A stretch of DNA of 64,000 nucleotides from Slackia sp. ZJ119 (GTDB taxonomy: Bacteria; Actinomycetota; Coriobacteriia; Coriobacteriales; Eggerthellaceae). Positions 1 through 9,202 of this stretch are shown one piece after another. Where the stretch lies: contig NZ_JAAKEN010000012.1 of the NCBI RefSeq assembly GCF_011039175.1, positions 34,853-98,852 on the forward strand. Direction: 5' to 3'. Every line of letters begins with the position of its first letter. Positions within the stretch are counted from its first letter, which is position 1. Under the pieces are notes generated by a model. The model searched no databases and was not told where the DNA came from. It was given only the letters and a program-made list of their open reading frames with translations. The translations under genes were made by a program, and so were the position numbers.

Positions 1-1
1 G

Positions 2-2041
2 GTGGAAGACACCGAGGTCACGAGCGAAATCGTCAAAAAGGAGTTCGGCGAGCAGGTGTCGCTTTTGGTCGACGGCGTGACGAAGATCACCCGCATCGAA
101 GTGGAAAACCTCACCGACGAGCAGGCCGCCACCATGCGCAAGATGTTCGTGGCCATGTCCAAAGACATCCGCGTCGTCGTCATCAAGCTGGCCGACCGCC
201 TGCACAACATGCGCACGCTCGGAGCTTTGCGCGAAGACCGCCGCATCTTCAAAAGCCGCGAAACGCTGGAAATCTACGCGCCCATCGCGCATCGGTTGGG
301 CATCAACTCCATCAAGTGGGAACTTGAGGACCTGGCGTTTTTCTACATGGAGCCCAACAAGTTCAAGCAGGTCAGCCGCATGGTCACCGAAAGCCGCGCC
401 AGCCGCGAGGCGTATTTGGACGACGTGATCAAAACGCTGCGCGACGAGATGGACAAGGTCAACATATCTTCGCAGGTCATGGGGCGCCCGAAGCATCTGT
501 ACTCCATCTACCAGAAAATGACGAAGAAGGGCAAGGGCTTCTCTGAGATCTACGACCTCATTGCGGTGCGCGTCATCGTGAAGACGGTGAAGGACTGCTA
601 TTCGGCCCTGGGCGCGGTGCACACGCTGTGGCATCCGATGCCGGGCCGCTTCAAAGACTACATCGCCATGCCGAAGTTCAACATGTACCAGTCGCTGCAC
701 ACGACGGTCATCGGGCCGGCGGGCCGGCCGCTTGAAGTGCAGATCCGCACCAAAGAAATGCATCGGCAAAGCGAATACGGCGTGGCGGCGCATTGGCGCT
801 ACAAGGAAAAGGGCGGCAAGCGGGGAGACGAGCTCGACCAGCAGCTGGCGTGGCTGCGTCAGATGGTCGACTGGCAAGACGACACCCGCGACTCGCGCGA
901 GTTCTTGAAGGACCTGAAGGTCGACCTGGCGCCCACCGAGGTGTTCGTGTTCACGCCGAAAGGCGAAGTGCTCAGCCTTCGGTCGGGCTCGACGCCCATC
1001 GACTTCGCCTACGCCATCCACACCGAAGTGGGCAACCACTGCGTGGGCGCGAAGGTGAACGGGGCCATCGTGCCGCTGTCGTACGAGCTGCAGCTGGGCG
1101 ATCGCGTGGAGATCATGACGCAGAAGAGCGCAAGCCCTTCGCGCAACTGGCTCAACCTGGTGAAGACGCCGAGCGCGCGCGGCAAGATCCGGTCGTACTT
1201 CAGCAAGGTGAGCCGCAGCGACGACTTGCAGATCGGCCGCGACAGGCTGACGCGCGAGATGCGCAAGCACGGCATGGGCATCTCGAACGCCCAGGCCATG
1301 CGTGCGCAAAAGACGGTTGCCGAAGCGATGGGCTTCCGGGACGCCGACGACATGCTCGTGCATATCGGCACCGGCAAGGAAAGCGTGCAGGCGGTCGCCA
1401 ACCGCATGTTGAAGATTCTGGTGGACAAGGGCGAAGAGGCGTTTTCGGCCCCCAGCTACGGCGCGTCCGACATTTCCACCGGCAAGCTGCCGCCCATGCT
1501 CACCAGCGTGAAGCGCCCGAAGAAGCACGAGGCCCACACGTCGAACGGCGTGGTGGTCAAGGGACTCGACGACGTGCTCGTGCGCTTGTCGCGGTGCTGC
1601 AACCCCGTTCCCGGCGACGATATTTTGGGATTCGTGACCCGGGGGCGCGGCGTGTCGGTGCATCGGGCCGACTGCCCCAACGCCAAAGATCTGATGGGCT
1701 CACCCGAGCGCATCATCGACGTGTCGTGGGAAGGGTCGCTGCCGAAGAACACGTCGTTCAAGGTGGAGGTGTTCATTGAGGCGCTCGATCGCACGAACTT
1801 GCTGCGCGACGTCGTGGTGACGCTATCCGATTCGGGCGCCAACGTGCTGTCGTGCTCGACCGTTTCGCATCGCGACAACATGGTCGAGATGCGCTTCCTC
1901 TTCCAGGTTTCCGACATCGACAGCATCGAGTACATACTGGCGAAGCTGCGCAAGGTTGACAACGTGTTCGACGCCAAGCGCATGGTCCCGAACGTGGGAT
2001 CGAAGAAAAAGGCTGACAAGAAAACGGCTCAGGAGGGCTGA
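2..2041 (+). CDS. relA: RelA/SpoT-type (p)ppGpp synthetase/hydrolase, 5'-truncated by window edge
   Basis: Bifunctional stringent-response enzyme that makes and degrades (p)ppGpp in the cytoplasm. The reading frame is open from the first bases, so the true start and the first part of the HD hydrolase domain lie outside the window; what remains of the HD domain includes KLADRLHNMRT near residue 64. The synthetase domain follows (YQSLHTTVIGP, EVQIRT), then a TGS domain (TEVFVFTPKGEVLSL, about residue 315), a conserved cysteine region (LSRCCNPVPGDD, about 535) and a C-terminal ACT domain from about residue 583. The next gene starts one base after the stop, suggesting co-transcription. The GTG at position 2 is an edge artefact, not the likely start. 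Confidence 0.95.
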   Translation: MEDTEVTSEIVKKEFGEQVSLLVDGVTKITRIEVENLTDEQAATMRKMFVAMSKDIRVVVIKLADRLHNMRTLGALREDRRIFKSRETLEIYAPIAHRLGINSIKWELEDLAFFYMEPNKFKQVSRMVTESRASREAYLDDVIKTLRDEMDKVNISSQVMGRPKHLYSIYQKMTKKGKGFSEIYDLIAVRVIVKTVKDCYSALGAVHTLWHPMPGRFKDYIAMPKFNMYQSLHTTVIGPAGRPLEVQIRTKEMHRQSEYGVAAHWRYKEKGGKRGDELDQQLAWLRQMVDWQDDTRDSREFLKDLKVDLAPTEVFVFTPKGEVLSLRSGSTPIDFAYAIHTEVGNHCVGAKVNGAIVPLSYELQLGDRVEIMTQKSASPSRNWLNLVKTPSARGKIRSYFSKVSRSDDLQIGRDRLTREMRKHGMGISNAQAMRAQKTVAEAMGFRDADDMLVHIGTGKESVQAVANRMLKILVDKGEEAFSAPSYGASDISTGKLPPMLTSVKRPKKHEAHTSNGVVVKGLDDVLVRLSRCCNPVPGDDILGFVTRGRGVSVHRADCPNAKDLMGSPERIIDVSWEGSLPKNTSFKVEVFIEALDRTNLLRDVVVTLSDSGANVLSCSTVSHRDNMVEMRFLFQVSDIDSIEYILAKLRKVDNVFDAKRMVPNVGSKKKADKKTAQEG

Positions 2042-2042
2042 C

Positions 2043-2708
2043 ATGGCTCAGATGCACCAGGTCAAAGGCACGTGCGTGAAGGTGGAATACCTTGTGCTCG
2101 GGCCTATCGAAAACAATGTGTACGTCATATCGGACGGGCAGGCGACCATCGTGGTGGATCCGTCGTGCGAGCCGGACGTCATCATGGAGGCGCTTGGCGG
2201 GCGCGAGGTGGACGCGATCGTGCTGACGCACTGCCATTGGGACCATGTGGGCGCCGCCGCCGAGCTGCGAAAGCGCACCGGCGCCGTCGTCATCGCTTCG
2301 CAGGCCGACGGCGAGGTCGTTGCCGGGACGCGGGCCGGCGACACCGGGTCGCGGGATTTCGACCCGTGCCCCGTGGACGTGTTCGCAGGCGACGGCGACG
2401 TGGTGGAAATCGGCAACATGGCGTGGAAGGTCATTGCGACGCCGGGGCACACGCCGGGCGGCATCTGCCTGTTTCTTGATCCCGAGTTCGGGTCGAACTC
2501 GCAGGGTGCGCCGGTGCTTGTCGCCGGAGACACGCTGTTCGCCGGGTCCATCGGGCGCGCCGACTTTCCGGGCGGCTCCATGCAGGACATGAAGCGTTCG
2601 CTCAAGCGGTTGGCGGCCCTGCCTGACGAGACGGTCGTGCTGCCGGGCCACAACCAGATGACGCGCATCGGCGACGAGCGTCGGCGCGTCTTTGCACGCT
2701 TCGCGTAA
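2043..2708 (+). CDS. MBL-fold metallo-hydrolase (glyoxalase II-like)
   Basis: Predicted 221-residue zinc hydrolase of the metallo-beta-lactamase superfamily, close in layout to hydroxyacylglutathione hydrolase-like YcbL proteins. The metal motif is THCHWDH near residue 63, followed by a TPGHTPGG histidine region, AGDTLF and a C-terminal PGHN histidine. The ATG at 2043 was preferred to an upstream in-frame start inside relA because relA ends at 2041 and an AGGAGG-like site (CAGGAGG, 2031-2037) lies just upstream. The one-base gap to relA implies an operon. The substrate cannot be told from sequence; a thioester or similar small metabolite is likely from the family. Confidence 0.9.
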   Translation: MAQMHQVKGTCVKVEYLVLGPIENNVYVISDGQATIVVDPSCEPDVIMEALGGREVDAIVLTHCHWDHVGAAAELRKRTGAVVIASQADGEVVAGTRAGDTGSRDFDPCPVDVFAGDGDVVEIGNMAWKVIATPGHTPGGICLFLDPEFGSNSQGAPVLVAGDTLFAGSIGRADFPGGSMQDMKRSLKRLAALPDETVVLPGHNQMTRIGDERRRVFARFA

Positions 2709-2719
2709 AGGTGCGCCGA

Positions 2720-2808
2720 GGAAAACGCTGACCAATTCAATCAGCTTTTAATTTGCCTGACGGCGCTCGGCGGCCTCAGTCCAAGGTGGCTTCAATCAGC
2801 GTTTCCCC
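2720..2808. repeat. Family A intergenic palindromic repeat (copy A1)
   Basis: The left end GGAAAACGCTGA (2720-2731) is the inverted match of the right end TCAGCGTTTCC (2796-2806). The same ends recur at about 4.03-4.25, 9.30-9.39, 11.55-11.71 and 59.92-59.99 kb, always between genes. It resembles a MITE or REP element; no transposase is present. Confidence 0.6.
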
Positions 2809-2818
2809 GGCAGGCGCA

Positions 2819-2848
2819 GCAGAAGGCGAGCGGTTGGGCGCCTTCTGC
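2819..2848 (+). terminator. Hairpin after the MBL gene
   Basis: Perfect 10-bp stem GCAGAAGGCG (2819-2828) / CGCCTTCTGC (2839-2848) with a 10-nt loop. No long T-run follows, so it is either a weak terminator or an RNA 3'-end hairpin for relA-MBL. Confidence 0.5.
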
Positions 2849-2979
2849 TCGTTATGGTGTAGATACCGTGATACCTAAGAGGGTGACGTTTTTTTCCTGC
2901 ACTTTTTCCGGTAAGTTAGTAGGGAGTCGCTTCGACAGCAGCGGTTCTCCATTTTATTTCTTTCGTCGGAGGTAGGCCT

Positions 2980-4032
2980 GTGACTATCGAGTGGGCAACG
3001 TTCGTGTCCGAGCTTATGACGAACCCTGTGCTGATCGTCGTGACGGTGCTCAATATCGGAGTGATCATCGTCAATGGCGCCACCGACGCTCCCAATGCCA
3101 TCGCGACCGTCGTGTCGACACGCGCCATGAAGCCGAAGGCGGCCATCATCATGGCTGCCATTTGCAACTTCGTCGGGCTGTTCGTCGTGTCGCTGTTCAC
3201 GGCGGCCGTTGCGGCCACCATTTTCAACATGGTCGACTTCGGCGGCAATTCCGAGCAGGCGCTCATCGCGCTCATGGCCGCCATGGTGGCCATCATCGTG
3301 TGGGGCTCGGTTGCCTGGTACTTCGGCATTCCGACCAGCCAGAGCCATTCGCTCATCGCAGGGCTGACGGGCGCGGCCATTGCGCTGCAGGGCAGCTTCG
3401 ACGCCATCAACTGGAGCGAATGGGTGAAGGTCATCTACGGCATTTTGCTGTCCACGCTGCTCGGCTTCTTTTTGGGATGGCTCAACGCCAAGGTCATCGG
3501 CCGTGTGTTCCAACACGCCGACCGGCGCAAGGCGGCCGTCGGATTTCGCTGGATGCAGGTGCTTTCAGGCGCCGGCGTGGCGTTCATGCACGGGGCGCAG
3601 GACGGCCAAAAGTTCATGAGCATCTTCGTGCTTGCCATTACGCTGGCCGCTGGCATGGAACAGACCGGCACCATGACCCTGCCGGTGTGGCTCATGTTGA
3701 TGTGCGCCCTCAACATGGGCGTGGGCACTGCGGTGGGCGGCGAGCGCATCATCAAGTCGGTCGGCATGGACATGGTGAAGCTCGAGCCGTTCCAAGGCTT
3801 CGCAGCCAGCTTGTCCACCTTCGTAAGCCTTATGCTGGCGACGTTCGCCGGTTTGCCGGTGTCCACCACGCACACCAACACCACCGCCATCATGGGCGTG
3901 GGCGCCGCCAAGCGCAAAAGCGCGGTGAAATGGGGCATCGCCATCGACATGGTCAAGACGTGGGTGCTCACGTTTCCCGGCTGCGGCCTTTTGGGATTCG
4001 TGTGCGCACGCTTGTTCCTCGTGTTTTTCTAG
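2980..4032 (+). CDS. pit: PiT-family inorganic phosphate transporter
   Basis: 350-residue multi-pass membrane protein for low-affinity phosphate (metal-phosphate) uptake coupled to protons or sodium. The two duplicated signatures of the PiT/PF01384 family are visible: NGATDAPNAIATVVSTRAM near residue 30 and FMHGAQDGQKFMSIF near residue 205, each next to hydrophobic helices. It starts with GTG at 2980, with a GGAGG site at 2968-2972. The usual partner of such transporters, a DUF47/PhoU-like protein, is the next gene, but here a block of family A repeats separates the two. Length fits short bacterial Pit proteins. Confidence 0.95.
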   Translation: MTIEWATFVSELMTNPVLIVVTVLNIGVIIVNGATDAPNAIATVVSTRAMKPKAAIIMAAICNFVGLFVVSLFTAAVAATIFNMVDFGGNSEQALIALMAAMVAIIVWGSVAWYFGIPTSQSHSLIAGLTGAAIALQGSFDAINWSEWVKVIYGILLSTLLGFFLGWLNAKVIGRVFQHADRRKAAVGFRWMQVLSGAGVAFMHGAQDGQKFMSIFVLAITLAAGMEQTGTMTLPVWLMLMCALNMGVGTAVGGERIIKSVGMDMVKLEPFQGFAASLSTFVSLMLATFAGLPVSTTHTNTTAIMGVGAAKRKSAVKWGIAIDMVKTWVLTFPGCGLLGFVCARLFLVFF

Positions 4033-4248
4033 GGAAACGCCGATGTGCGCCGCCGTGTTCTGCGCTGGCGGAATTGATCGTCGTTTTCCGGGGGTGAAAC
4101 GCTGACGTGCGCTGTTTTGGGCAGCGCATGCGGCGGATGTCTGAGGGGTTGCATAGGAAAGGGTGCACGCGTGTGCGCTCAAACGAGGCTCGAGGCCGCC
4201 AAGGCCTGCTTGCGTGCGCAGGGCTGGCGGAGGTGGTCAGCGTTTCTT
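4032..4248. repeat. Family A palindromic repeats, two adjacent copies (A2)
   Basis: Copy one runs from GGGAAACGCCGA (from 4033) to TCGTCGTTTTCC (about 4089). Copy two runs from GAAACGCTGA (about 4096) to TCAGCGTTTC (4237-4246). They fill the gap between the phosphate transporter and its DUF47 partner, which in many bacteria are adjacent or overlapping. Confidence 0.5.
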
Positions 4249-4308
4249 GGGGTGTAGGTTTGTGGGCATTGCTGGTTCGTGTGGGCCGGCTGTCATAAGG
4301 AGCGACGC

Positions 4309-4938
4309 ATGGGAAAGAAAAAGAAGTTCGATTATTTCGAAATGTTCGAACAGCAAACCGAGCTGGCGGTCAAGGAGGCGGACCTTCTGGTGGAGGCTGT
4401 CGAAAACTTCACTGAGGCAGAGAAGCTGCAGAAGGTCATGGAGCAGGCCCATACGCTTGAAAACCAGGCAGACAAGATTTCGCAGGCCATCTTCAAAAAC
4501 GTTGCGACCGACTTCATCACGCCGATCGAACGCGAAGACATCATCGAGCTGGTGGACACGCTCGATTCGATCATCGACCACATCGAAGACGTCATCGTGC
4601 GGTTTTATGCGTACGACGTCCATTTCATGCATCACGACGCTGCCGAATTTGCGCACTTGATCAAAAAGAGCTGCGAGGCGCTTGACTATTGCATGGAGGA
4701 CTTTCGCAACTTCAAGAAGTCCAAGACGTTCAAGGAACGCATCGACGAGGTGAGCGAGTTCGAAGAAGAGGGCGACCGCGCGTTTTTGAACGTCATTCAC
4801 AAGCTGCACACCCACGACCGCGAAAACCCCATGCGCGTTATCGTGTGGTCGCAGATTTTCGAGCGCATGGAACGCTGCTGCGACGACTGCGAGCATGCCG
4901 CTGACGTGATGTCGAACATCCTGCTGAAAAACGTGTAG
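4309..4938 (+). CDS. DUF47 / PhoU-like phosphate transport regulator
   Basis: 209-residue cytoplasmic helical protein of the DUF47 (PF01865, TIGR00153) family, distant relatives of PhoU commonly encoded beside Pit transporters and thought to control them. Sequence features are the basic N-terminus (MGKKKKFDYFEMFEQQ), acidic and histidine-containing helices such as FMHHDAAEF, and EFEEEGDRAF near residue 150. The ATG at 4309 was chosen because TAAGGAG (4296-4302) precedes it; the open frame extends upstream to 4279 without a better site. It pairs functionally with the transporter at 2980-4032. Confidence 0.92.
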   Translation: MGKKKKFDYFEMFEQQTELAVKEADLLVEAVENFTEAEKLQKVMEQAHTLENQADKISQAIFKNVATDFITPIEREDIIELVDTLDSIIDHIEDVIVRFYAYDVHFMHHDAAEFAHLIKKSCEALDYCMEDFRNFKKSKTFKERIDEVSEFEEEGDRAFLNVIHKLHTHDRENPMRVIVWSQIFERMERCCDDCEHAADVMSNILLKNV

Positions 4939-4964
4939 CCGCCTGGCCGCACTGGCCGCAAAAT

Positions 4965-5007
4965 GAGAAGCCCCGGGGAAGCGCAGCTGTGGCCCTCGGG
5001 GCTTCTC
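4965..5007. terminator. Bidirectional terminator between convergent genes
   Basis: Arms GAGAAGCCCCGGGG (4965-4978) and CCTCGGGGCTTCTC (4994-5007) pair with one mismatch. On the minus strand the hairpin is followed by TTTT, on the plus strand by a short T-rich stretch. It sits between the DUF47 gene and the UPF0126 gene that face each other. Confidence 0.75.
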
Positions 5008-5013
5008 GGCGCT

Positions 5014-6522
5014 TTATTCGTTGTTCGTTTTTGTTCTGCCGGCGCGGCCTTTCACGTGTCGGTGGTACTTGGGGTTGTCGGGGTGAAAGTCTTTGATCGA
5101 GTCGTTCCGGTCAGACGCTTCGAGCTGCTGGCCAGGGGTTTCTGTTGCGGCAACCGCGCTGTCTCCGTCGGTCTCTTTCTTCGGGGCCGCCTGTCCTGCC
5201 GGCGTTTTCAATTCGGGCAGCGGGTCGAAGGACCCGGTTTGGCGGCGCGACTGGTGCATGAGGAAGCGCATCAAATCGTCGGTGGGAATGACGATGCGGT
5301 CATCGGGGTCGACGTCTGCCGGGTTTTCCGGAAGCGGCTGTATCGAGCCGGTTTTGCCCGGAACCTCGTGTCCTAAAAACTTGCGCAGCTCGCCTATCGG
5401 CACGACGATGCGATCGCTCACGTCAGGCCGTGCGACGCCTGTCGACGGGCTGACGTGAGCACGATTGTCGGCCGATGCGCCGCCCGTCGTGGCGATGCGC
5501 TCCGACCGGGACGCCTCTTCGGCGATGGCCTGCCGAAACACCTCCGCCGACTCCATTGCGCGGGAGACCTGGGCGTCACGCGCCCCTAAGCCGCTTGCCC
5601 GATGTCCTGCCAAGCCGGCAGCATCGGGGGCTGTGCTGTCGGCCGCGTCTGCTGCAGCAGACGCTTCTTGCTGGGCTTTCTGCTGGGCCAGCACCTCGGT
5701 GCGCGACTCATAGGGCAAAAGCGGCCCGGCGGACGGCGCCACGGGACTGGGCTGGTCGTCCAGCGGCATGCCGGAGAGCTTTTTCAAGATGCGAATGGCC
5801 TTGGCGTACTTTTTGCGGTCCCGCTCGCGCTCGATCTTTCCCTTCGGCGGACGCACCTTGTTGACCATGTTTTCGATCGGCTTGGTGACCAGGTAGGAAT
5901 AGTCGCGGGGCGCTTTGGTGTGCCAGTCGAACAGGCGGGAGGCGTAGCGAATGCCCAGCACCAAGACAGCGCAGGTCATGGCTGCGTAATTCGCCAAAAT
6001 GTGGTTCTGGTACATGAGGGCGTACACGAACGCCCCGATGAATGCGGCGCTTCCGTACATCGTGCCGGCTTGGAAGGTGGCCGGCTCTTTGTTCATGCAT
6101 ATGTCGCGGCAGATGCCGCCGCCGACAGCCGTGATCGTTCCGAGTATGGCTGCCGGAATGATGTCGAGCCCGGCCGAAAGCGATTTTCCGACGGCGATGA
6201 TGGCCCACAGGGCAACCGAGAGGTTGTCGAGCAGGTCGACGATGGGGTCGAGGTAGGTTGTCAGCTTGCCGAAGTAGAAGACGAGCATGCCGGCGGCGAC
6301 GCAGCAGACGATGAGCGACGGCTTTTGAAACGCGTAGATGCCGTAGCTTTGCAGCAAGACGTCGCGAATGATGCCGCCGGCAAGTCCGGTCACGATGGCG
6401 ATGCAGGCGACGCCGAACAGGTCGTAGCGGGCACGCACCGCGCTCATGGCGCCGGAAAGGCCGCCGGTCAGCGTAGCGGCAAGTTCCAGCCAGAATGGAA
6501 TGGTAAGAACGACTTCAAGCAT
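5014..6522 (-). CDS. UPF0126/TRIC-like membrane protein with long hydrophilic C-terminal extension
   Basis: 502 residues. The first ~205 are hydrophobic and carry the duplicated UPF0126 glycine signature (GLAGGIIRDVLL near residue 45 and AVGGGICRDICMNKEP near 133), a family related in fold to TRIC cation channels. The remaining ~290 residues are soluble, basic then acidic, and end in two similar units, DRIVVPIGELRKFLGH... and DRIVIPTDDLMRFLMH..., each closing with a TGS(I/F)xPLPE motif. Typical family members are about 200-220 residues, so the tail is an unusual addition. Twelve bases downstream of the phospholipase-like gene on the same strand, so probably co-transcribed. No strong ribosome site is visible before the ATG. 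Confidence 0.85.
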   Translation of the reverse strand: MLEVVLTIPFWLELAATLTGGLSGAMSAVRARYDLFGVACIAIVTGLAGGIIRDVLLQSYGIYAFQKPSLIVCCVAAGMLVFYFGKLTTYLDPIVDLLDNLSVALWAIIAVGKSLSAGLDIIPAAILGTITAVGGGICRDICMNKEPATFQAGTMYGSAAFIGAFVYALMYQNHILANYAAMTCAVLVLGIRYASRLFDWHTKAPRDYSYLVTKPIENMVNKVRPPKGKIERERDRKKYAKAIRILKKLSGMPLDDQPSPVAPSAGPLLPYESRTEVLAQQKAQQEASAAADAADSTAPDAAGLAGHRASGLGARDAQVSRAMESAEVFRQAIAEEASRSERIATTGGASADNRAHVSPSTGVARPDVSDRIVVPIGELRKFLGHEVPGKTGSIQPLPENPADVDPDDRIVIPTDDLMRFLMHQSRRQTGSFDPLPELKTPAGQAAPKKETDGDSAVAATETPGQQLEASDRNDSIKDFHPDNPKYHRHVKGRAGRTKTNNE

Positions 6523-6534
6523 GTTGCAGGAAGG

Positions 6535-7524
6535 CTATGCGTTGTCGCTGGGCGTTTGTGCGGGCACGTCTTCCACGGCGGTCAGCACGGCGACGACGGG
6601 GGCTCCGGAGAAGTCGCAGTCGTGCGTCATGGCGCGGGCGTCTTCGATGTCGAAGCTGGCGCGGTCGAAGGCTTCCGTGTGCTCGAGGGCTTTGTCAAGG
6701 GCTGCAGCGTACAAGTCCCAGAAGCTGTCGTTTTGCTCGTCGAAGGTGAAAGGATTCGTCCAGGGCGCTCGGCTCCGATTGTCGAAGTCGCTTTCGGTGC
6801 GCTCGATGGCCCGAGGCGTGAGCGCTTGGGCCATGGAATGGAGACGGACGAGCCGCTCCGCAGCTCCGATCGCTGATCGCTTGACGCCTCGTGGAGAATG
6901 GAGCGCCCATTGTGCGCGGCGGTAGTTTTTGACGCTGGCGGCAAAAAGGTCTTCAGGAATCACGATGCCATACACCGACAAGGCCAGATAGGCATATATT
7001 TTCGAGATGACGGCCAGCGTGTGGTCGGTCGCTTTGAGCACGCGTTGCGCCGGGTTGAACGTGGCGACGGTTTCCTCCCGCTTGGCGAAAAGCACCAGTT
7101 CGTCAAATTCGCTTTCGATGACGGCATGCACTTCGCTGCCGCTTGACCGGTCCAAGCCCGGTTCGCCGGCGTCGCAGATGGCATGCTGCTGCGCAAACAC
7201 GAAGGGATGCACCGTGGCGTCGAGGGTGTAGTGGCACACGAACCCCAGGGCGTAGGCGCGTCCGATCTCGCGGTCTTCTTCGGGCAGGATGGAAAGGGAT
7301 TGCTTGAGCGCAGCAATCAGTTCGGAAGGTTTGCGGTCGTGCATGACGCTGCCGATGCGGGTGTAGTTATGAAAGCGCGGCGAGATTCGTGCAAAGAAGA
7401 GGGGGTCGGGACCCTGGTTGCCGAGCAGAAACGCGTCGGCCTCGTCGCGCGAACCCCCAATGAAATTGAATTGACGGTCGTACACGTCGCGTCCGAAAAA
7501 GTCGTGGGTGATGAGGGCTGGCAT
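6535..7524 (-). CDS. Zinc-dependent phospholipase C-like protein
   Basis: 329-residue protein of the bacterial zinc-dependent phospholipase C fold group (often annotated as such in Firmicutes and Actinobacteria). Conserved histidine and aspartate ligands are visible: MPALITHDFFGRDVY at the N-terminus, LLGNQGPDPLFF, FHNYTRIGSVMHD and GFVCHYTLDATVHPF, the last being the metal-binding HYxxDxxxHP motif. No signal peptide is evident, so it may be intracellular or the activity may differ. An in-frame ATG four codons upstream exists, but GGAG lies at the right distance only for the ATG at 7524. It precedes the UPF0126 gene in an apparent two-gene unit. Confidence 0.85.
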   Translation of the reverse strand: MPALITHDFFGRDVYDRQFNFIGGSRDEADAFLLGNQGPDPLFFARISPRFHNYTRIGSVMHDRKPSELIAALKQSLSILPEEDREIGRAYALGFVCHYTLDATVHPFVFAQQHAICDAGEPGLDRSSGSEVHAVIESEFDELVLFAKREETVATFNPAQRVLKATDHTLAVISKIYAYLALSVYGIVIPEDLFAASVKNYRRAQWALHSPRGVKRSAIGAAERLVRLHSMAQALTPRAIERTESDFDNRSRAPWTNPFTFDEQNDSFWDLYAAALDKALEHTEAFDRASFDIEDARAMTHDCDFSGAPVVAVLTAVEDVPAQTPSDNA

Positions 7525-7921
7525 AACGTGCTCCATTTCTCATGAGTATCCATGTCGGCGGGCAAGGCTGCCTGGTGCCTTATCTTATACAAAGGCGTCA
7601 GCGAATGAAACGCTGCGCGGGTCTTTGCAACCAAGGCAACAAAAAGGCGGCACACAATCTGCGCTGTCGCGTCACGGCATGGTTGTCGTGCGGGCTGCGG
7701 CGTTCGCGGGCCGAAGGTTTCAAAGACGGCTGCACAGGCGTTGCCGTCCGCTGCGGGCGATGCGCCGATTTCGTCCAGCTTGAAGGGCGCACCTCCCTCG
7801 ACCGAAGCGAGTATCATAGCTTTTTGCTGAGGAAGAAGGCCTGTGGCGGCTTTCATCGGCGACCTTTCGGGGGTCTTTGCTATAGTGGCACGCGCAAGTC
7901 AATCGGAGATAAGAGGGTTCC
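7525..7921. other. Intergenic region upstream of lysC
   Basis: About 400 bases between divergent genes with no convincing gene. A -10-like TATAGT lies at 7881-7886, 35 bases before lysC, without a good -35 partner. No lysine riboswitch core could be recognised. Short frames here have no ribosome sites and overlap on both strands. Confidence 0.4.
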
Positions 7922-9199
7922 ATGGCATTGATCGTTTGCAAATTCGGGGGCACGTCCGTCGCTTCCCCCGAGCGAATCCAGATGGTTGCAAAACGTCTCA
8001 TCGCCCGCAAGCAGGCGGGCCACGACGTGGTCGCGGTTGTGTCGGCCATGGGAAAAACCACTGACGAACTGGTAGGGCTTGCCGCCGCTCTCAACGACAA
8101 TCCGCCGGCTCGCGAGATGGACCGCCTGCTTTCCACGGGCGAGCAGGTGTCCATGACGCTTTTGGCCATGGCTATCGAGGCTCGCGGCTACAAGGCCATG
8201 AGCTTTACCGGGCGCCAGGCCGGCATCGAAACGGACGGCACCCATGCGAAGGCGAAAATCGTGAAGGTGCACAACGAGCGCATCATGGAAGCGGTGAACA
8301 AAGGCATGATCGCGGTCGTGGCCGGCTTCCAGGGCATCGACGCCAACGGAGACATCACCACGCTGGGGCGCGGCGGCTCGGACACGACGGCCGTGGCCGT
8401 GGCGTGGGGTCTGAACGCCGACGTGTGCGAGATCTATTCGGACGTCGACGGCGTGTACAGCGCCGATCCGCGAGTGGCCCCTCGCGCGCGCAAGCTGGAT
8501 CAGGTTTCGTATGAGGACATGCTCGAATTGAGCGGGTCCGGCGCGGGCGTGTTGCAAATGCGGGCTGTGGAATTCGCCCGCAAATGGAACGTTGTCATCC
8601 ATTCACGCTCGGCCTTTTCTGATGCCGAGGGAACGTATATCAAGGAGGAGCCAGACATGGAAGAGGCGGTAATCACGGGCATCGCCCACGATACGTCGGA
8701 GATCAAATTCACCATTCGCGGCGTGCCCGACATGACGGGCGTGGCGGCGAAGGTGTTTTCCGCCCTCGCGGGTAATATGGTGAGCGTCGACATGATCATC
8801 CAGAACACGTCGGAGTCGGGGACGACCGACATCAGCTTCACGTGTCCGGGTGCTGACGAGAAGCGTGCCCGTGAAACGTTGGAGCGCATCATGGGCGACA
8901 TCCAGGCCCGCGAATACGTGGTCGACGAGGACATCGCCAAGGTCAGCATGGTGGGCACCGGCATGAAGTCGTCTCCGGGCGTGGCTGCGAAAGCCTTCCA
9001 GACGCTTGGCGAGAACAAGATCAACATCTTGGCCATCTCCACGTCGCCGATCCGTTTGTCCGTTGTGGTCGACAGCGCCCAAACGAATGCGGCGGTGCGC
9101 TGTCTGCATACGGCGTTCGGCCTCGATTCTGACAGCGTGTTCGAAGAAAAGCAGCTTTCGGCCGAGGAAATCGCCGCCAAGATGAACAAGGGCCGCTAA
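7922..9199 (+). CDS. lysC: Aspartate kinase
   Basis: 425-residue aspartokinase, the first step of the lysine/threonine/methionine pathway: aspartate + ATP to aspartyl phosphate. The kinase motif KFGGTSV is at residues 7-13, followed by GRGGSDTTAVA near 145 and YSDVDGVYSADPR near 177. Two C-terminal ACT domains start near residue 265 (ITGIAHDTSEIKFTI and KVSMVGTGMKSSPGVAAK), the usual lysine/threonine feedback sites. Start ATG is preceded by ATAAGAGG. The next pathway enzyme, asd, lies 2.7 kb away on the same strand, separated by two unrelated genes. Confidence 0.97.
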   Translation: MALIVCKFGGTSVASPERIQMVAKRLIARKQAGHDVVAVVSAMGKTTDELVGLAAALNDNPPAREMDRLLSTGEQVSMTLLAMAIEARGYKAMSFTGRQAGIETDGTHAKAKIVKVHNERIMEAVNKGMIAVVAGFQGIDANGDITTLGRGGSDTTAVAVAWGLNADVCEIYSDVDGVYSADPRVAPRARKLDQVSYEDMLELSGSGAGVLQMRAVEFARKWNVVIHSRSAFSDAEGTYIKEEPDMEEAVITGIAHDTSEIKFTIRGVPDMTGVAAKVFSALAGNMVSVDMIIQNTSESGTTDISFTCPGADEKRARETLERIMGDIQAREYVVDEDIAKVSMVGTGMKSSPGVAAKAFQTLGENKINILAISTSPIRLSVVVDSAQTNAAVRCLHTAFGLDSDSVFEEKQLSAEEIAAKMNKGR

Positions 9200-9202
9200 G
9201 AA

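Noticed and set aside
7525..7921. Lysine riboswitch before lysC
   Set aside because: No conserved core or terminator/antiterminator pair could be recognised by eye.
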